A stretch of DNA of 64,000 nucleotides from Macrosoma leucophasiata (Eukaryota; Arthropoda; Insecta; Lepidoptera; Hedylidae), in contig JAWQUS010000003.1 in assembly GCA_036365455.1 (NCBI GenBank), positions 5,848,001-5,912,000 of the forward strand. Reading direction: 5' to 3'. The notes beneath the pieces were generated by a model. It was not told the DNA's origin and ran no database searches. It saw nothing but the letters and a program-made list of their open reading frames with translations. The translations under genes and the position numbers were made by a program. Positions 42,946-53,272 of the stretch are shown here, in pieces. The first letter of the stretch is position 1. Each line of letters begins with the position of its first letter.

Positions 42946-43045
42946 AGAGAGCAGCTGAACTAGAAATTCCTATCGTCACAAGCTCGTCCCGCCTGAAGTC
43001 AAATTTTTCTTGCCAGTTTTCTTTTAAAATATTTTAGTCTAATAT
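42946..43045 (+). repeat. H element fragment, degraded
   Basis: CAGCTGAACTAGA, CAAGCTCGTCCCGCCTGAAG and TCAAATTTTTCTTGCCAG correspond to the second half of the tRNA-like unit and its 3' flank. Confidence 0.55.
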
Positions 43046-43062
43046 ACATCCAAGTATCTAGA

Positions 43063-43262
43063 CCCTATCAATTTTCCTCTAATGCACCCTCAATTGAAAA
43101 TTCAACACAATAGATAGTGTGTAGGACGAAGGCAGCGTTGTAAACGTTGTCAGCTCAAACAATGCCGGGCACAAGTAGCTGACTTTCCGCAAGCTGACCT
43201 CACTAGCAGATATTAACTACCGCTTTTGTGCTACAATGCCAACGATCTGTACTTATTATGAA
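43063..43262 (+). repeat. local repeat F, copy 2
   Basis: Direct-orientation partner of 41808-42010, about 1.25 kb downstream. Confidence 0.7.
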
Positions 43263-43365
43263 AAGCTTTGATATATGGTTATTTTTTTCAAAGCTTAAAT
43301 TCTAAGCTTTTAAATTACGAAAAGAATCTTTAACTGTAACGAAGATGGTATGGAGCTTATTATTA

Positions 43366-43421
43366 TAGACATCTACACAGAAACCTGAGGTCAAAATGCA
43401 GATGCGTTGGCGTCTCCTGAG
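43366..43421 (-). repeat. SB SINE-like fragment
   Basis: TATAGACATCTACACAGAAA and AAAATGCAGATGCGTTGG. It is cut off exactly at the start of the palindrome at 43422. Confidence 0.6.
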
Positions 43422-43467
43422 ATCTTAGATTAGCTTTCATAATGAATTATGAAAGCTAATCTAAGAT
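43422..43467. repeat. perfect palindrome, 22-bp arms
   Basis: ATCTTAGATTAGCTTTCATA AT and its exact inverse around GA. Confidence 0.93.
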
Positions 43468-43574
43468 TGAAATGTTTGTTCGTATTCAATTGTTACTCTA
43501 GCGTTATCATGTTTGTATGAAGCGGATATTGATGTTCACCGAACTTATTTTACAGAGATATCGGCATGAATGTA

Positions 43575-43785
43575 AAAAAGGTTAGAAAATAGAGAAAAAT
43601 GGGAAAGAAAAATTTAACTTCGGGCAGGAATCGAACCTGCGACCTCAGGATACTTCAGTATTTTAGTGGTTCAGCGACTGGACTAGTTATCCTGAAGTCG
43701 CAAAATTTTTCTTTTCCATTTTTTTCTAATTTCTAAAGTTCACTCGCATGTTATTAAAGCGAAAAGTAAAAATATTACAAGTAAA
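43575..43785 (-). mobile_element. H element copy H5, diverged
   Basis: GAAAAATGGGAAAGAAAAAT and CTTCGGGCAGGAATCGAACC on the left; TCCTGAAGTCGCAAAATTTT and CATTTTTTTCTAATTTC on the right. The tRNA-like part is rearranged, with a shortened centre. Its right extension (CACTCGCATGTTATTAAAGC) is a diverged H 5' end. Confidence 0.65.
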
Positions 43786-43994
43786 AAATTTTGGAATACC
43801 TTGAACAGATTTTTACGATTTCCTTGCAGTGTTTTCCTTTTTGTGCAAAATGATACATTTTGGTTACAACAATGTACAATGTTATTAGTCAATCTACAAG
43901 CAAATATTTATTTACAAAACAATCTAACTCACTTTTTGTAATAATCGATTATTCCTTTAATAATTTTCAAATGGTTTATTTAAAAAAACTTGAT

Positions 43995-44050
43995 TTCACG
44001 CCTGTAATTCTCCATAAAGAGGGCAGAGGTTAGCATACATGCAAACACCG
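43995..44050 (-). repeat. ST SINE tail fragment, degraded
   Basis: TCACGCCTGTAATTCTCC and GGCAGAGGTTAGCATACATG, a diverged inverse of the ST 3' end. Confidence 0.45.
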
Positions 44051-44296
44051 TTAATTTTAAGTTCCTTCCATTCGATTAGCAGACGGACAGACGAATGATC
44101 TTATAAGGGTTAAGTTTCCCGTTTCGAGCTATGGAACCCTAAAAACGTACCTACTTCTGAAAGCGAACTACTCCCACACTGGACTAGTAAATCATACGAG
44201 AAAATCTTTGCGTATCCTTTCTAAAAAAAAAACCTTTATAAAATTGCCCTCTTATCGTTGAAATTATGCCGATAGGTACTTCGTACTCCACTATAA

Positions 44297-44502
44297 ATAT
44301 TGCACATCGAGCCTACGAAAGATATAATCAACTAGTTTCGACTTCGTAAAGCGTCATCTTTGCTGCACACCGCCTACGTATGTACTGATAGTCCGGTATT
44401 GGTCAAAACTTGATCAAAATGGTCGACCAGGTAAGTTGTGAAAGAGATAACGCTCTATAGATCCGAAACAAGCCGAAGTCCCCTTCCTTAGATGTGCAAT
44501 AT
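44297..44502. mobile_element. M5 MITE, copy 1
   Basis: ATATTGCACATCGAGCC at the left and a matching inverse GATGTGCAATAT at the right. The interior has GTCCGGTATTGGTCAAAACT and AGAGATAACGCTCT. Its partner is at 50169-50398. Confidence 0.75.
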
Positions 44503-44754
44503 TCCTTGTTGGATACTGTACGTTATTCAGTCTTGAATAGATTAATGCGTCACAACAGAGCCGACATGTTGGCGTAATCGCGTGTCAATTCATTAACTGA
44601 GCAAACACGCTGAAATAATGCCTACACAGCAAATACAGGTAATTGTTGATTGATTATTATCGCTATTCCATTAATCCTCGATTATCGATTAATTCGTCAA
44701 TACGAGTGCGCTCTACGCGTGACATCAAGGAACTCTTCTGTTCGTTTTTATTAT

Positions 44755-44830
44755 TTGCCAAACAGGCATGTGTTCACGTTAATAGTAAGTGAATCCTGCA
44801 GCTTAGAGACATCTAAACAAAAACTGGAGG
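44755..44830 (-). repeat. SB SINE-like fragment
   Basis: TTGCCAAACAGGCATGTGTT, CCTGCAGCTTAGAGACATC and AAAAACTGGAGGT. Confidence 0.5.
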
Positions 44831-44895
44831 TTGTTGAATGTGCAGATGTTCGGCCATCCCTTAGGTCCAAGTTCTTTTCGCTCTGTTAGATATAG

Positions 44896-45135
44896 TTTTT
44901 TTTACGTAATGAAAGTGGCAAACAAGCATCCTATAGACACCCACAGAAAAAACAGAGGTCAAAATGCAGATGCGTTACCACTCCTGAGGGTTAAGGTGTT
45001 ATGCCTCTGTGCCGGGAATTATTGAGCCGTACATTACCACCTGACCGGAACACGATATTGCTTAACACTACCATTTAGAGGCAAGTATATTAGGTAATGC
45101 GGTGGTGCCTACGCCCGCGAGCTCCGTCACTTCGA
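44896..45135 (-). repeat. SB SINE-like repeat, near full length
   Basis: TTTTTTTACGTAATGAAAGT, AAAATGCAGATGCGTTACCA and GCGGTGGTGCCTACGCCCGC. It has a short deletion near the poly(A) side. Confidence 0.82.
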
Positions 45136-45284
45136 GATAAATTCGAAAACTAGTTTTATTTCAATGAGTAGCTCGCGAAAACCTAAGAACATACTATGAA
45201 TTGCAATTTTAGCCTTAAATAAATCAGCTGAGTGGTAACCCTAACCACGAATGACCGATTTTAAAAATACGAAAATAGCTTTGT

Positions 45285-45445
45285 TTAACACTTCCACAAA
45301 GGTTATGTAGGTCGCGGTAATCTCTAGGGAACGGTCGCCTGATGGATGCGACCGTGTCGCAGTGTCGCGTGTACGGTGTTCCGAACTTTTACTTTTTATT
45401 TGCGACCATAACATCTTCATAATAAAACCTACTGAGTATTTTACG
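45285..45445 (+). repeat. repeat D, single arm
   Basis: CTTCCACAAAGGTTATGTAG, GATGCGACCGTGTCGCAGTG and CGCGTGTACGG match one arm of the foldback at 57973-58571. Confidence 0.7.
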
Positions 45446-45545
45446 TGGATGGTGTATAACACACCGTACTAAATTAGTACTTTGATGGTCAATAAATCTT
45501 TTCTTAACTTTACTAGCCCTTTGTTGTTCATTTCGTGGGAGTAAA

Positions 45546-45713
45546 ATGGAGGGTATCGGCAGACGAAGCGTGGCTAGGCTGACGACGTGGATCGACGACC
45601 TGGAGAAGCTTGCAGGTAATAAGATGCGGGCGGCCCAGAACCGTTCGTTGTAGCAATGTTTGGGGGAGGCTTTTGTTCAGCTGTGGACGTCTTTCGGCCG
45701 AAATTATGACTAG
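45546..45713 (+). pseudogene. RTE-like C-terminal fragment
   Basis: Encodes EGIGRRSVARLTTWIDDLEK, LAGNKMRAAQNRS and CLGEAFVQLWTSFG, the 'GRRS.GRP..RW.DDL...AQ.R..W..LGEA' C-terminus of insect RTE-type elements. TAG at 45651-45653 replaces an expected tryptophan. It ends at TAG 45711-45713. It is 5'-truncated. Confidence 0.7.
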
Positions 45714-45766
45714 CCCTTGGGTAATTCTCTGTTGTCATCTCTGTGGAAGAGCTGACAATAGAGTCC

Positions 45767-45800
45767 AACCGAAGTCAAATTTAACTTTCCATTTTTATGT
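45767..45800 (+). repeat. H element 3' fragment
   Basis: GAAGTCAAATTTAACTTTCC and ATTTTTATGTAATTTT match the end of H elements. It lies about 60 bp before a larger H copy. Confidence 0.4.
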
Positions 45801-45862
45801 AATTTTGGCATAAATTAACTTTTTATACTAAATTACGTAAGAAGTTGCCAATTGATGTTATT

Positions 45863-46121
45863 AATTGTTTTATATTATTTCGCATTAACACATGCTTGTG
45901 AAATATAGTCTATTGTATCGGTTGCCTAACTAGCATAGTTGGTAATAGATGGCGCTGCTGCTACCATAAAGCAATGCAATAGATGAGAAGGAAAGATTTG
46001 ACAAAACGGGCAGGGCTTCAGTAGCTCAATTGGAAGAGCGGCTGGACTAGATTCCCAGTAGGTCGCGAGTTCGAGTCTCGCCTGAAGTCAAATTTTTCTT
46101 TCCATTTTTCTTTAAAAATAA
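45863..46121 (+). mobile_element. H element copy H3: one tRNA-like unit, 13-bp target duplication
   Basis: AATTGATGTTATT flanks it at 45850-45862 and 46122-46134. It begins with the inverted 45-bp end segment (TTGTTTTATATTATTTCGC...), joined directly to GTCTATTGTATCGGTTGCC. A full direct tRNA-like unit follows (about 46016-46090: A box TAGCTCAATTGG, B box GAGTTCGAGTC). It ends TTTCTTTAAAAATAAA. The inverted tRNA arm is missing. Confidence 0.88.
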
Positions 46122-46159
46122 AATTGATGTTATTGTTACTACTAGGTTATATAATTTTA

Positions 46160-46549
46160 GATAGGCTTTGGCTGAATATATTTGCTGCTCATAGCATTAT
46201 AATAACTCGCCTGACTCTCACGATTACTTTGTTTCGCACTTCCTCAAAGGTTATTTAGGTGGCGGGCGATACTGAAAGTTTACTGAAGAGGTATAAAAGT
46301 TAAGGAAAGATATACGGACCATCAATGTGAACCCATTTGTTACTTTTGGTGTGTAATCTTGAACAGATATTCATTTATTATCAGGTTGTTTGGTTAATAA
46401 AAGCAATTGATTCGTTCAATTTTAACACAGGTCACTAATGATATTCAGCTTTTATTTACACGAAGAAGTTATATATTTTAATTTATTTTCTTTGAATATT
46501 GTTATTTCGATCGTTCACGATCGTTAATATCAGTGTTAAATTTATTTTA
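46160..46549 (+). repeat. local tandem duplicate, copy 1
   Basis: Contains CGCACTTCCTCAAAGGTTAT, GGGCGATACTGAAAG, AAGTTAAGGAAAGATATAC and GATCGTTCACGATCGTTAAT. All recur in order at 46645-47043. Confidence 0.85.
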
Positions 46550-46644
46550 ATGAGCCCAAATCAATCGACTCTCAATAAAAAACTAATGACTTTCTGAAAT
46601 TGTCACTTCTAGATTTCAAAAACTTTTTTATATTATTAAGTTCA

Positions 46645-47043
46645 GTAAGTAGGTACTGGCTGAATATATGCGCACAAACATTAGGTACATACAACAACTC
46701 GACCTAACTGTTACGATAACTGTCTTTCGCACTTCCTCAAAGGTTATGTAGGTCGCGGGCGATACTGAAAGATTACTGAAGAGCTATAAAAGTTAAGGAA
46801 AGATATACTGACCATAAATGTCAACTACTCACCCATTTGTTACTTTCGGTGTGTAATCTTGAACAGATACTCATCTAATTTGAGGTTGATTGGTTAATAA
46901 AAACAATTGATTAGATTAATTTTAAAACTGGTCACTAAGGATATTCAGATTTTGTTTACACGAAGAAGTAATATATTTTAATTTATTTTCTTTGAATATT
47001 GTTATTTCGATCGTTCACGATCGTTAATATCAGTGTTAAATTT
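46645..47043 (+). repeat. local tandem duplicate, copy 2
   Basis: Offset about 487 bp from copy 1. The last 75 bp, including the self-complementary CGATCGTTCACGATCG, are almost unchanged, while the first half is more diverged. Confidence 0.85.
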
Positions 47044-47054
47044 ATAGGGCCATA

Positions 47055-47162
47055 CCTATAAGTACTACTTCATACCCATAATACGATAATTCTGAACATT
47101 AACATTCGACGGGAAGATAGATCTTAGTTCATTAGTTACTTCACAAGAACTCTACCACCCGA
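47055..47162 (-). repeat. SB SINE-like repeat, degraded
   Basis: AATTCTGAACATTAACATTC and GAACTCTACCACCC only. Confidence 0.4.
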
Positions 47163-47189
47163 TTCATTTGTAATATAGAAGTAAAAGGT

Positions 47190-47283
47190 AAAAATCCCAC
47201 CACAGAATCATTTCGTTCATCCAGATATCCTGCAAACCTAATTTTTATGCATATTTATAATCTAGAGAATATATATCCACTAG
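47190..47283 (+). repeat. M2 MITE, left half
   Basis: AAATCCCACCACAGAATCAT, TTCGTTCATCCAGATATCC and ATAATCTAGAGAATATATAT match the left arm of 57533-57735. Confidence 0.75.
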
Positions 47284-47284
47284 G

Positions 47285-48070
47285 TACGTACATATAAATA
47301 TACACGGGGATATAAATATAAAAAGTATATTGCACGGAACTGATCCACTTTGGTGTAAGTTTCGCTTACACTATAGGTACTGAGGATTTTCTATAAATTC
47401 GTGAGGTACCTGACTTGGCGTTAGAGACTTCACTTACTTACTACTTACTAAGATGGCGCAGGGGCCCAAAATCAATCTGGGCCTCCGACAATCAGTCTAT
47501 CCTGCATAATCTCCTGCCAATCTTCGGCATGGAGCTCACGCAGGTCTTTCTCCACTTCATCTGTCCAGCGATACTTAGAATCGAACTATCACGATTTGTA
47601 TAATATAAAACGGTCAATCGGTAGTTATCGGTAGTAGTGGGTCGATAGGTACTACGCATTATTGAAGAGCCTATTAAACTATCTACTAGTATTTCATTTT
47701 TACTTGTTGTAAGAAAACTGATTAGTTTATGGTATTTTGTGCCTATAGTATTCGCTTAAATAATAATTAAATAATTCGTAAAAATACATTAAGTTGGCCT
47801 ATTGTTTCCATTAGCCATTGTTTTATCAGACATTGCTATCGAGTACAGCATTACCGTTATACATAAAAAACCCATCGCATCAGAGTTTCACTAAAACGGA
47901 TCCCATAAAAAGGGTTCACGTAAAGGAGGCTGTTGTTCACTGTTATTGTTTTTATAGTCCCCATTTTTATAGATATCTGATACGTGCCGGGAAATAAAAC
48001 GAGTTGTGTTGACAAAGCGCAATTTTAATACTCTGAATAAACTATCACATATTTCGTAAACCATAGCGTA
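47285..48070 (+). repeat. local duplicate containing repeat C, copy 1
   Basis: Begins near AAAGTATATTGCACGG with GTGTAAGTTTCGCTTACAC and TTCTATAAATTCGTGAGG. It ends with repeat C (47795-48070: TGTTTCCATTAGCCATTG, AACGGATCCCATAAAAAGG, ACGAGTTGTGTTGACAAAGC). Copy 2 starts about 1 kb downstream. Confidence 0.65.
47445..47575 (+). repeat. dispersed repeat fragment
   Basis: AAGATGGCGCAGGGGCCCAA, CTGGGCCTCCGACAATC and CTTCATCTGTCCAGCG look like a piece of a common insect retroelement repeat. It is absent from the neighbouring duplicate, so it inserted after the duplication. The class is not determined. Confidence 0.4.
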
Positions 48071-48289
48071 ATTTAGACTAAATTTAACGCCGCCTTAAGC
48101 AGACATAATAGGTACAGTAATTGAACATACAATTTCAATAAGTATTTTTATATTTATGTTAAATACTTAACAGGCCTAATTGATTGAACATATAATTTCA
48201 ACAAGTATTTTTATGTTAATGTTAAATACTTAACAGGCCTAATTGTTAGTCGATACATGATACTTTGAGAGAGTAATAGTCATGAAAGA

Positions 48290-48910
48290 GTGTAGGTACG
48301 TGGGGTATATAAAAGGTATATTCCACGGCTGATATAACCACTTTAGTGTAAGTTAGTCAGCAGCCAAGTAACTGTGGAGTTTTGACGTTTATATAACACT
48401 TAAGATTTTCTGCAAATTCGTGAGGCGCCTGATTAGCGTAGGAGTGTTTAGAGGAAATAAACTGTGTTTCGAAAAAATATCACAATATGGTCAATCATCG
48501 ATGATTCCTTACATCGATAAGTACTATAAATTCTAAAATACACTATTAAACTACTTGTATATCATAATATAATTGTTGGAAGCAAATAAAAAGGTATTTC
48601 TTGGTAAGAAAATTCGCTTAAATAGCAAAAATAAATTAAATTGGCCTAATGTTTCCATTAGCGATTGTTTTATCTGACAGTATAAAGTACAGAATTACCG
48701 TTTTGTACAAAAAACCCCATCGCATCAGTTTAACTAAAAAGGATCCCATGAAAAAGGTTCACGTAAAAGAGGCTGTTGTTCACTGTGATTGTTTTTATTG
48801 TCTCTATTTTTTATATATATCTGATACGTTCAAGGCAACAAAACGAGTTGTATTGACAGACCTCAATTTCAATTCTTTTAATAAAATGTCACAGTTTACT
48901 TTTATTACAA
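48290..48910 (+). repeat. local duplicate containing repeat C, copy 2
   Basis: AAAGGTATATTCCACGG, TTCTGCAAATTCGTGAGGC and repeat C at 48645-48910. TATATAAAAG at about 48306 looks like a TATA box but has no supported gene behind it. Confidence 0.65.
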
Positions 48911-49098
48911 AATCGCGTCAGTCAGACAACATTTAATGTTAATTACCTTAAATAAGTGCAATTAATAATAATGTTAGTTAAAAGCTCACTTTAATACCTA
49001 ATACTCAATAGGTAGATAAGTATTTTGTGTTTATTTGTGTTTGTATATACACTACAGTATTTATTAGTATATCATCAGCTAATGTCATGAGTGCTTAC

Positions 49099-49373
49099 CG
49101 AATGCTGACAAAACGAAACTCCAACAATCCCTGTTACTATAATTATTCCAAACGAAAACCGTTGACCCGAATCAAACCAATCTCCAGATCGATACAGACC
49201 GTACTGATGTGTGTCCAACTTTACTGGACGAAGAATAGAAATAAAAACTAAGATATATCGCTTCCGACCCGACTGTTTATTGCGTTTGGCAAAACTCAAG
49301 CCAGTTGTAAATACACTGACGAGCATATTTGAATATAAAGTCGACAAACCGAACAAACGGAGTCTCTTTGTAG
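49099..49373 (-). CDS. candidate internal exon of an unknown protein, copy 1
   Basis: Minus strand: a pyrimidine-rich stretch ending TTTTGTAG precedes the block and GTAAGC follows it, as splice acceptor and donor would. The 275 nt are open in one frame (two bases plus 91 codons): ATKRLRLFGLSTLYSN, SFAKRNKQSGRKRYILVFIS and a hydrophobic run FGIIIVTGIVGVSF. Copy 2 at 62963-63237 has the same length without indels. Homology stops at the donor on one side and runs about 80 bp into the presumed intron on the other. The plus strand is also open here, so strand and coding status are uncertain. I do not recognise the protein. Confidence 0.32.
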
Positions 49374-49456
49374 CTACAAAATTAAACAACGTACAAAACA
49401 AATGGAAGCTCCATTACATTCTTTGTTTTCATTTGTGTAAACTGATATTACTCTTA

Positions 49457-49593
49457 GGGCGAGATTCACAGACCGCACTATGACTTTACTTTCAAGCAAA
49501 GTGAGCTTCGAACTGTCAAATCCCATACTTTACTGACAGTTCTAAGCATACTTTGCTCAAATTAAGTCGTAGTGCGGTCTGTGAATCTCACCA
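49457..49593. mobile_element. M3 MITE, intact copy with TTA target duplication
   Basis: GGGCGAGATTCACAGACCGC and GCGGTCTGTGAATCTCACCA are the ends. TTA lies at 49454-49456 and 49594-49596. At 137 bp with nearly the whole element palindromic, it fits a PIF/Harbinger-type MITE. Confidence 0.85.
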
Positions 49594-50168
49594 TTAGTCT
49601 CCACGTTTACCTAACTATAATTTTGTTGTTATTCATGTATTCTTCACATCACAACATTATATAAAAGAAATGTACTTATTTAATCTTCATAACATTAATA
49701 TCTTCAAAGAACACGATTTTCTAAATAAAAATTGGACTACCTTGGGTTATTTTGAAGAGTTTATTGTTTCTATAAATAAGATGAAAACGAAATGATACGT
49801 TGTAAGTTTTATAGCTAGAATATATTATTTATCAGACTAGAAGATAAAAAAAAGAACACTTACATTCGAGCGTCTTCAAAACAACATGGAATTACTGAAT
49901 TTATCACTTAAGATATTGAATTTTTGTTTCTTACTCTTAACTTGCAGATTCAGTTAGAAGTAAAATTGGTGTAGTAATTAAAACTAGTGATCGCCAAATA
50001 TAAGTTTTCTATAACGAACCTCTATCGCGAAACCGTTTTACCATAGGCTGGTAAGTATAGTGACCATACAGCACATGGAATTGTGTTTGACATTTTGACA
50101 TTAACAATGTGAACGTCATTTATTGTGTTGTGAAATGCATGGTAGTATGAGTACAGTATTAAACAATT

Positions 50169-50398
50169 AATATTGCACATCGAGCCAGCGAAAGAGACGA
50201 TCGGCTCGTTTCGACTTCGTAGAGCGTTATCTCTATTGCACACTGTCTACTGCACTGACAGTCCGGTATTGGTCAAAACTTGATCAAAATGGTCGACAAA
50301 CGTCAAATAGGTACGATGCGAAAGAGATAACGCTCTGACACTACATAACAGACCCGAAATAAGCCGAAGTCTCCTTCCTTGGCTCGATGTTCAATATT
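50169..50398. mobile_element. M5 MITE, copy 2
   Basis: AATATTGCACATCGAGCC at the left and the inverse GGCTCGATGTTCAATATT at the right. The interior shares GACAGTCCGGTATTGGTCAA and GAAAGAGATAACGCTCT with copy 1. Confidence 0.82.
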
Positions 50399-50677
50399 TA
50401 TTGTTGAGCACCGTTATATTTTATTTATTGATTTCATGTACATGTAATTTACGAGTATAAGCATTATTATTGATAAATATTAGCATCCTGCACTTCTCCT
50501 ACATATAAACTACAAGTGCGTCAAATTTCATACTCCTCCGTAGGCGCAATTTTCGTAAAAAAGGGGTCCAAAGTTTTTACTGCACGTATTTATTTAAATT
50601 GTTTCTGTTTGGTGTACGACAAGAAATAAATAAATAAATAAATAATATTATGATAATTAAGCCAAAGGTGAACTTTA

Positions 50678-51660
50678 CTGATAAATCACACTATAAAAAT
50701 TGAACGCAGTTATGAAGTACTGCTATAAATCGAGCACAGATACGAAACTTGAATACTCTCATCCTGATTTATTGATCACAGTCCGTTAAGAACCTGCCAA
50801 CTGATCAGAGGAACAAGTACCTTTGCAAAGTTTCCACGATTAATGCTTTCCCACCTTTTGTTTAAGTTTCTGTGTAACTTTTGGGTTCTTCACTCTGATT
50901 ACAGCTCGGCCATATCTCTAACGAAACGTTTGAAGTGTTTAGTTGGATACTAAGATGTATTCTGCTCTTTTGGAGTCGCGTTTTATATAAATTTGTCGCA
51001 CAATCTTATTTAATCACAGATTTAAAAAACCTTACTGATAAATTATAAAATAAAAAAAGAGTCCAATAAAAAAGTTCTGCCATAAATTTAGCACAGATAC
51101 GACACTTGATCCAAAACGTTTAGTAAAACTCTAATCCTGATTTATTGGTCGAAGTCCGCTAAGAACCTGCCAGAAGATTGGAAGATTTAGAAATGGGGCA
51201 AAGTTATTGTTTCATCACCTTTAGTTTCTATTTAACTTTTTTGTTCTTATTTCTGATTCCAGCTTTTCTATATCCTACCATAAGGTAGGATATAGAAAAG
51301 CAATTATTTATTTTCTTTAATAATAAAGAAAATAAATTGCACTTTGGTACTTGCCTTTTGTTTAAATCTGTGCAATGCACAATTTTATCTAAATAAGAAC
51401 TAATTGAAAAATTATATACCGACTAACCTACTAAAAATAAAGACCAGTTACTCTTAAAATTAAGAACTGCTAAAAGTGTCTATACGTCTATGAAACTTCA
51501 TTTAAAAACATGTAACAATGGAGCTCGTTAAGAACCTGTCAACTTTTCGGAAGAATTAGAATTAAAGCAAAGTTGCCACGATTAATGCTTCACCACCTTT
51601 AGTTTAAGTTTCTATGTAACATGTAGGCACTTTGTCTGAGTCTAACTCTTCCTTAATTCA
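50678..51660 (+). repeat. three-unit degenerate tandem repeat
   Basis: Units start near 50678, 51030 and 51425. Each has CTGATAAA/ACTAAAAA-type starts, GCACAGATACGA (first two), GTTAAGAACCTGCCA/GCTAAGAACCTGCCA/GTTAAGAACCTGTCA, then CACCTTTTGTTTAAGTTTCT-like sequence and a CTGATT(C/A)CAGCT stretch. Periods are about 350 and 395 bp. A hairpin pair sits at the end of unit 2. Confidence 0.72.
51262..51340. repeat. two adjacent hairpins
   Basis: 51262-51279 and 51284-51301 are perfect 18-bp arms around ATAA. Directly after it, 51300-51319 and 51324-51340 pair with a 3-base bulge around ATAA. The two hairpins share the bases GC. Confidence 0.88.
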
Positions 51661-52300
51661 TCTAAGAAAAATATTGTAAGTTTTTAGATAGAGACTAGGA
51701 TTTATGTTACACTTACTTAGTCACACTGAAATGCTCACCCAGGCTTGAATCAATTCCGTTTAAACATTCGTGAATAAAAATCAACAAAAATTAAACAGTG
51801 AACAAATAAATAAATAATGAAAAATAAAACACAACGTTACTCCCTCCATTAAATAAATCTTTTCATCATTGTGAGGGTGGATCCACTCACTTTTACGACT
51901 AGTTCAGGTCCTTAAACTTTTTCTATTACACGACCAAAGCAAAATAACACTCTCTACGTAATAAACTAAATTACTCCATCAACGCTATATCCATTACAGC
52001 TACTTTTCCTGGAAACATTTAAATGGAAACCAGATTTATTAGCATTATACGTGATTTTACTGTAAATTTATTATGTACTGGCTGTTCCTTATAGTTTCAC
52101 CTGCGTTTTGTCATTATTTGTAAATTGTAATACTAAAAGTTTGTCATATCACACTCCCCGATCGTATACTCACTCACTTTAACCATTGATACATTATAGA
52201 TCGATTGAACTACCAAGACCAAATAATTTTCTTGCGGGAAAACAACTATTACAATTTACCGTGTATGATAAATGATTTACCTGATGTATGTATGATTAAT
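51661..52300. other. unassigned AT-rich sequence
   Basis: Nothing recognised. Confidence 0.35.
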
Positions 52301-52304
52301 CTAT

Positions 52305-52510
52305 ACTAATATTATAAAGCTGAAGAGATTGATTGTTTCTTTGCTTGAACGCGCTAATCTCAGGGACTATTTGGAAAATTCTTTCAGTGTTAGATAGCCC
52401 ATTTATCGAGGAAGGCTACAGGCTATAATCATCACGCTAAAGTGAAAAGGAGAGGGTAACATTGCACCCACATGAAGCCGTTGCGGGACGCTATTAATTT
52501 TATAATTTTA
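52305..52510 (+). repeat. dispersed insect repeat 'TACTAATATTATAAAGCTGAA'
   Basis: ATACTAATATTATAAAGCTG, GAACGCGCTAATCTCAGG and TTTCAGTGTTAGATAGCCCA followed by TTTATCGAGGAAGGCTA are characteristic of a repeat I know from many insect genomes. The terminal part is shortened. Confidence 0.75.
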
Positions 52511-52539
52511 CTAGTATTACAACTTCAGTAACAAACTAG

Positions 52540-52615
52540 ACGGCGAGTACTACCAAATTATCTGATCTACTTGGTGGTAGCTACGCGCTCGAGCTCTAAC
52601 GCTGGAACACTATAT
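52540..52615 (-). repeat. SB SINE-like fragment
   Basis: TGGTGGTAGCTACGCGCTCG and AGCTCTAACGCTGG only. Confidence 0.45.
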
Positions 52616-52624
52616 GTGTATGAA

Positions 52625-52672
52625 TAATATCTGTATCTTCAAGCGAAGTCCCTTACGGGGTAAGGACTCTAT
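52625..52672 (-). repeat. 3'-end fragment of the ST-partner LINE
   Basis: ATCTGTATCTTCAAGCGAAG and TCCCTTACGGGGTAAGG, the inverse of the LINE end at 53780-54032. Confidence 0.55.
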
Positions 52673-52777
52673 CAACAGCAAAATGTCCACTCATTATATC
52701 GGAAGCATACGTGCCTCTTGACTCTAGCACCATACGGAAGGTATGATACCGTTATCTACCTACATAATCGAACCAAA

Positions 52778-52955
52778 GTCCCTTTCAATTTTCCATCGAT
52801 ATTCCTGCCAACCCAACATTCAACACAATAGAATATGTCCAAAACGCAGCCAGCGACGATGTATCTTCAAACAATGACGGCTTTCAGGGTGACCTCACCA
52901 ACAGATAAACCATGCCTTACCTACACTATGTCCTATTATTTGTAATTGTGAAAAA
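52778..52955 (+). repeat. local repeat F, copy 3 (diverged)
   Basis: TTTCAATTTTCCATCGATAT, ATTCAACACAATAGAATATG, CAAACAATGACGG and GGTGACCTCACCAACAGATA keep the order of copies 1 and 2. Confidence 0.55.
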
Positions 52956-53272
52956 ATTAATACATTTGTCATGAATATCATATAACGGGATAATAAAATG
53001 ATTTCAAATAGGTAATGTTATAGAATTCTTTCCTATTTCTAAACGATCTAGTAAATTTTTACACGATTTCAAAAGTTAACCCGTCCTACAGAGTCCTACA
53101 CTGTCCTACAGAGCACATATTTGGTGTAATTTATTGTTCAAAATAATTATGCCCGATTTTCGGACTGTTTAAACACGTTGAGGAGTGGCAAAACTTTATG
53201 TTCCAAAATTAACTTCTAAAATATAGGTACCATGAATAAATTCGAAACCAATTGAAACTATTTAAATATTAA

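Noticed and set aside
48300..48350. TATATAAAAG plus nearby TCAGC as a core promoter
   Set aside because: It lies in a degenerate local duplicate; the 95-codon frame behind it (48649-48936) is broken in the sister copies.
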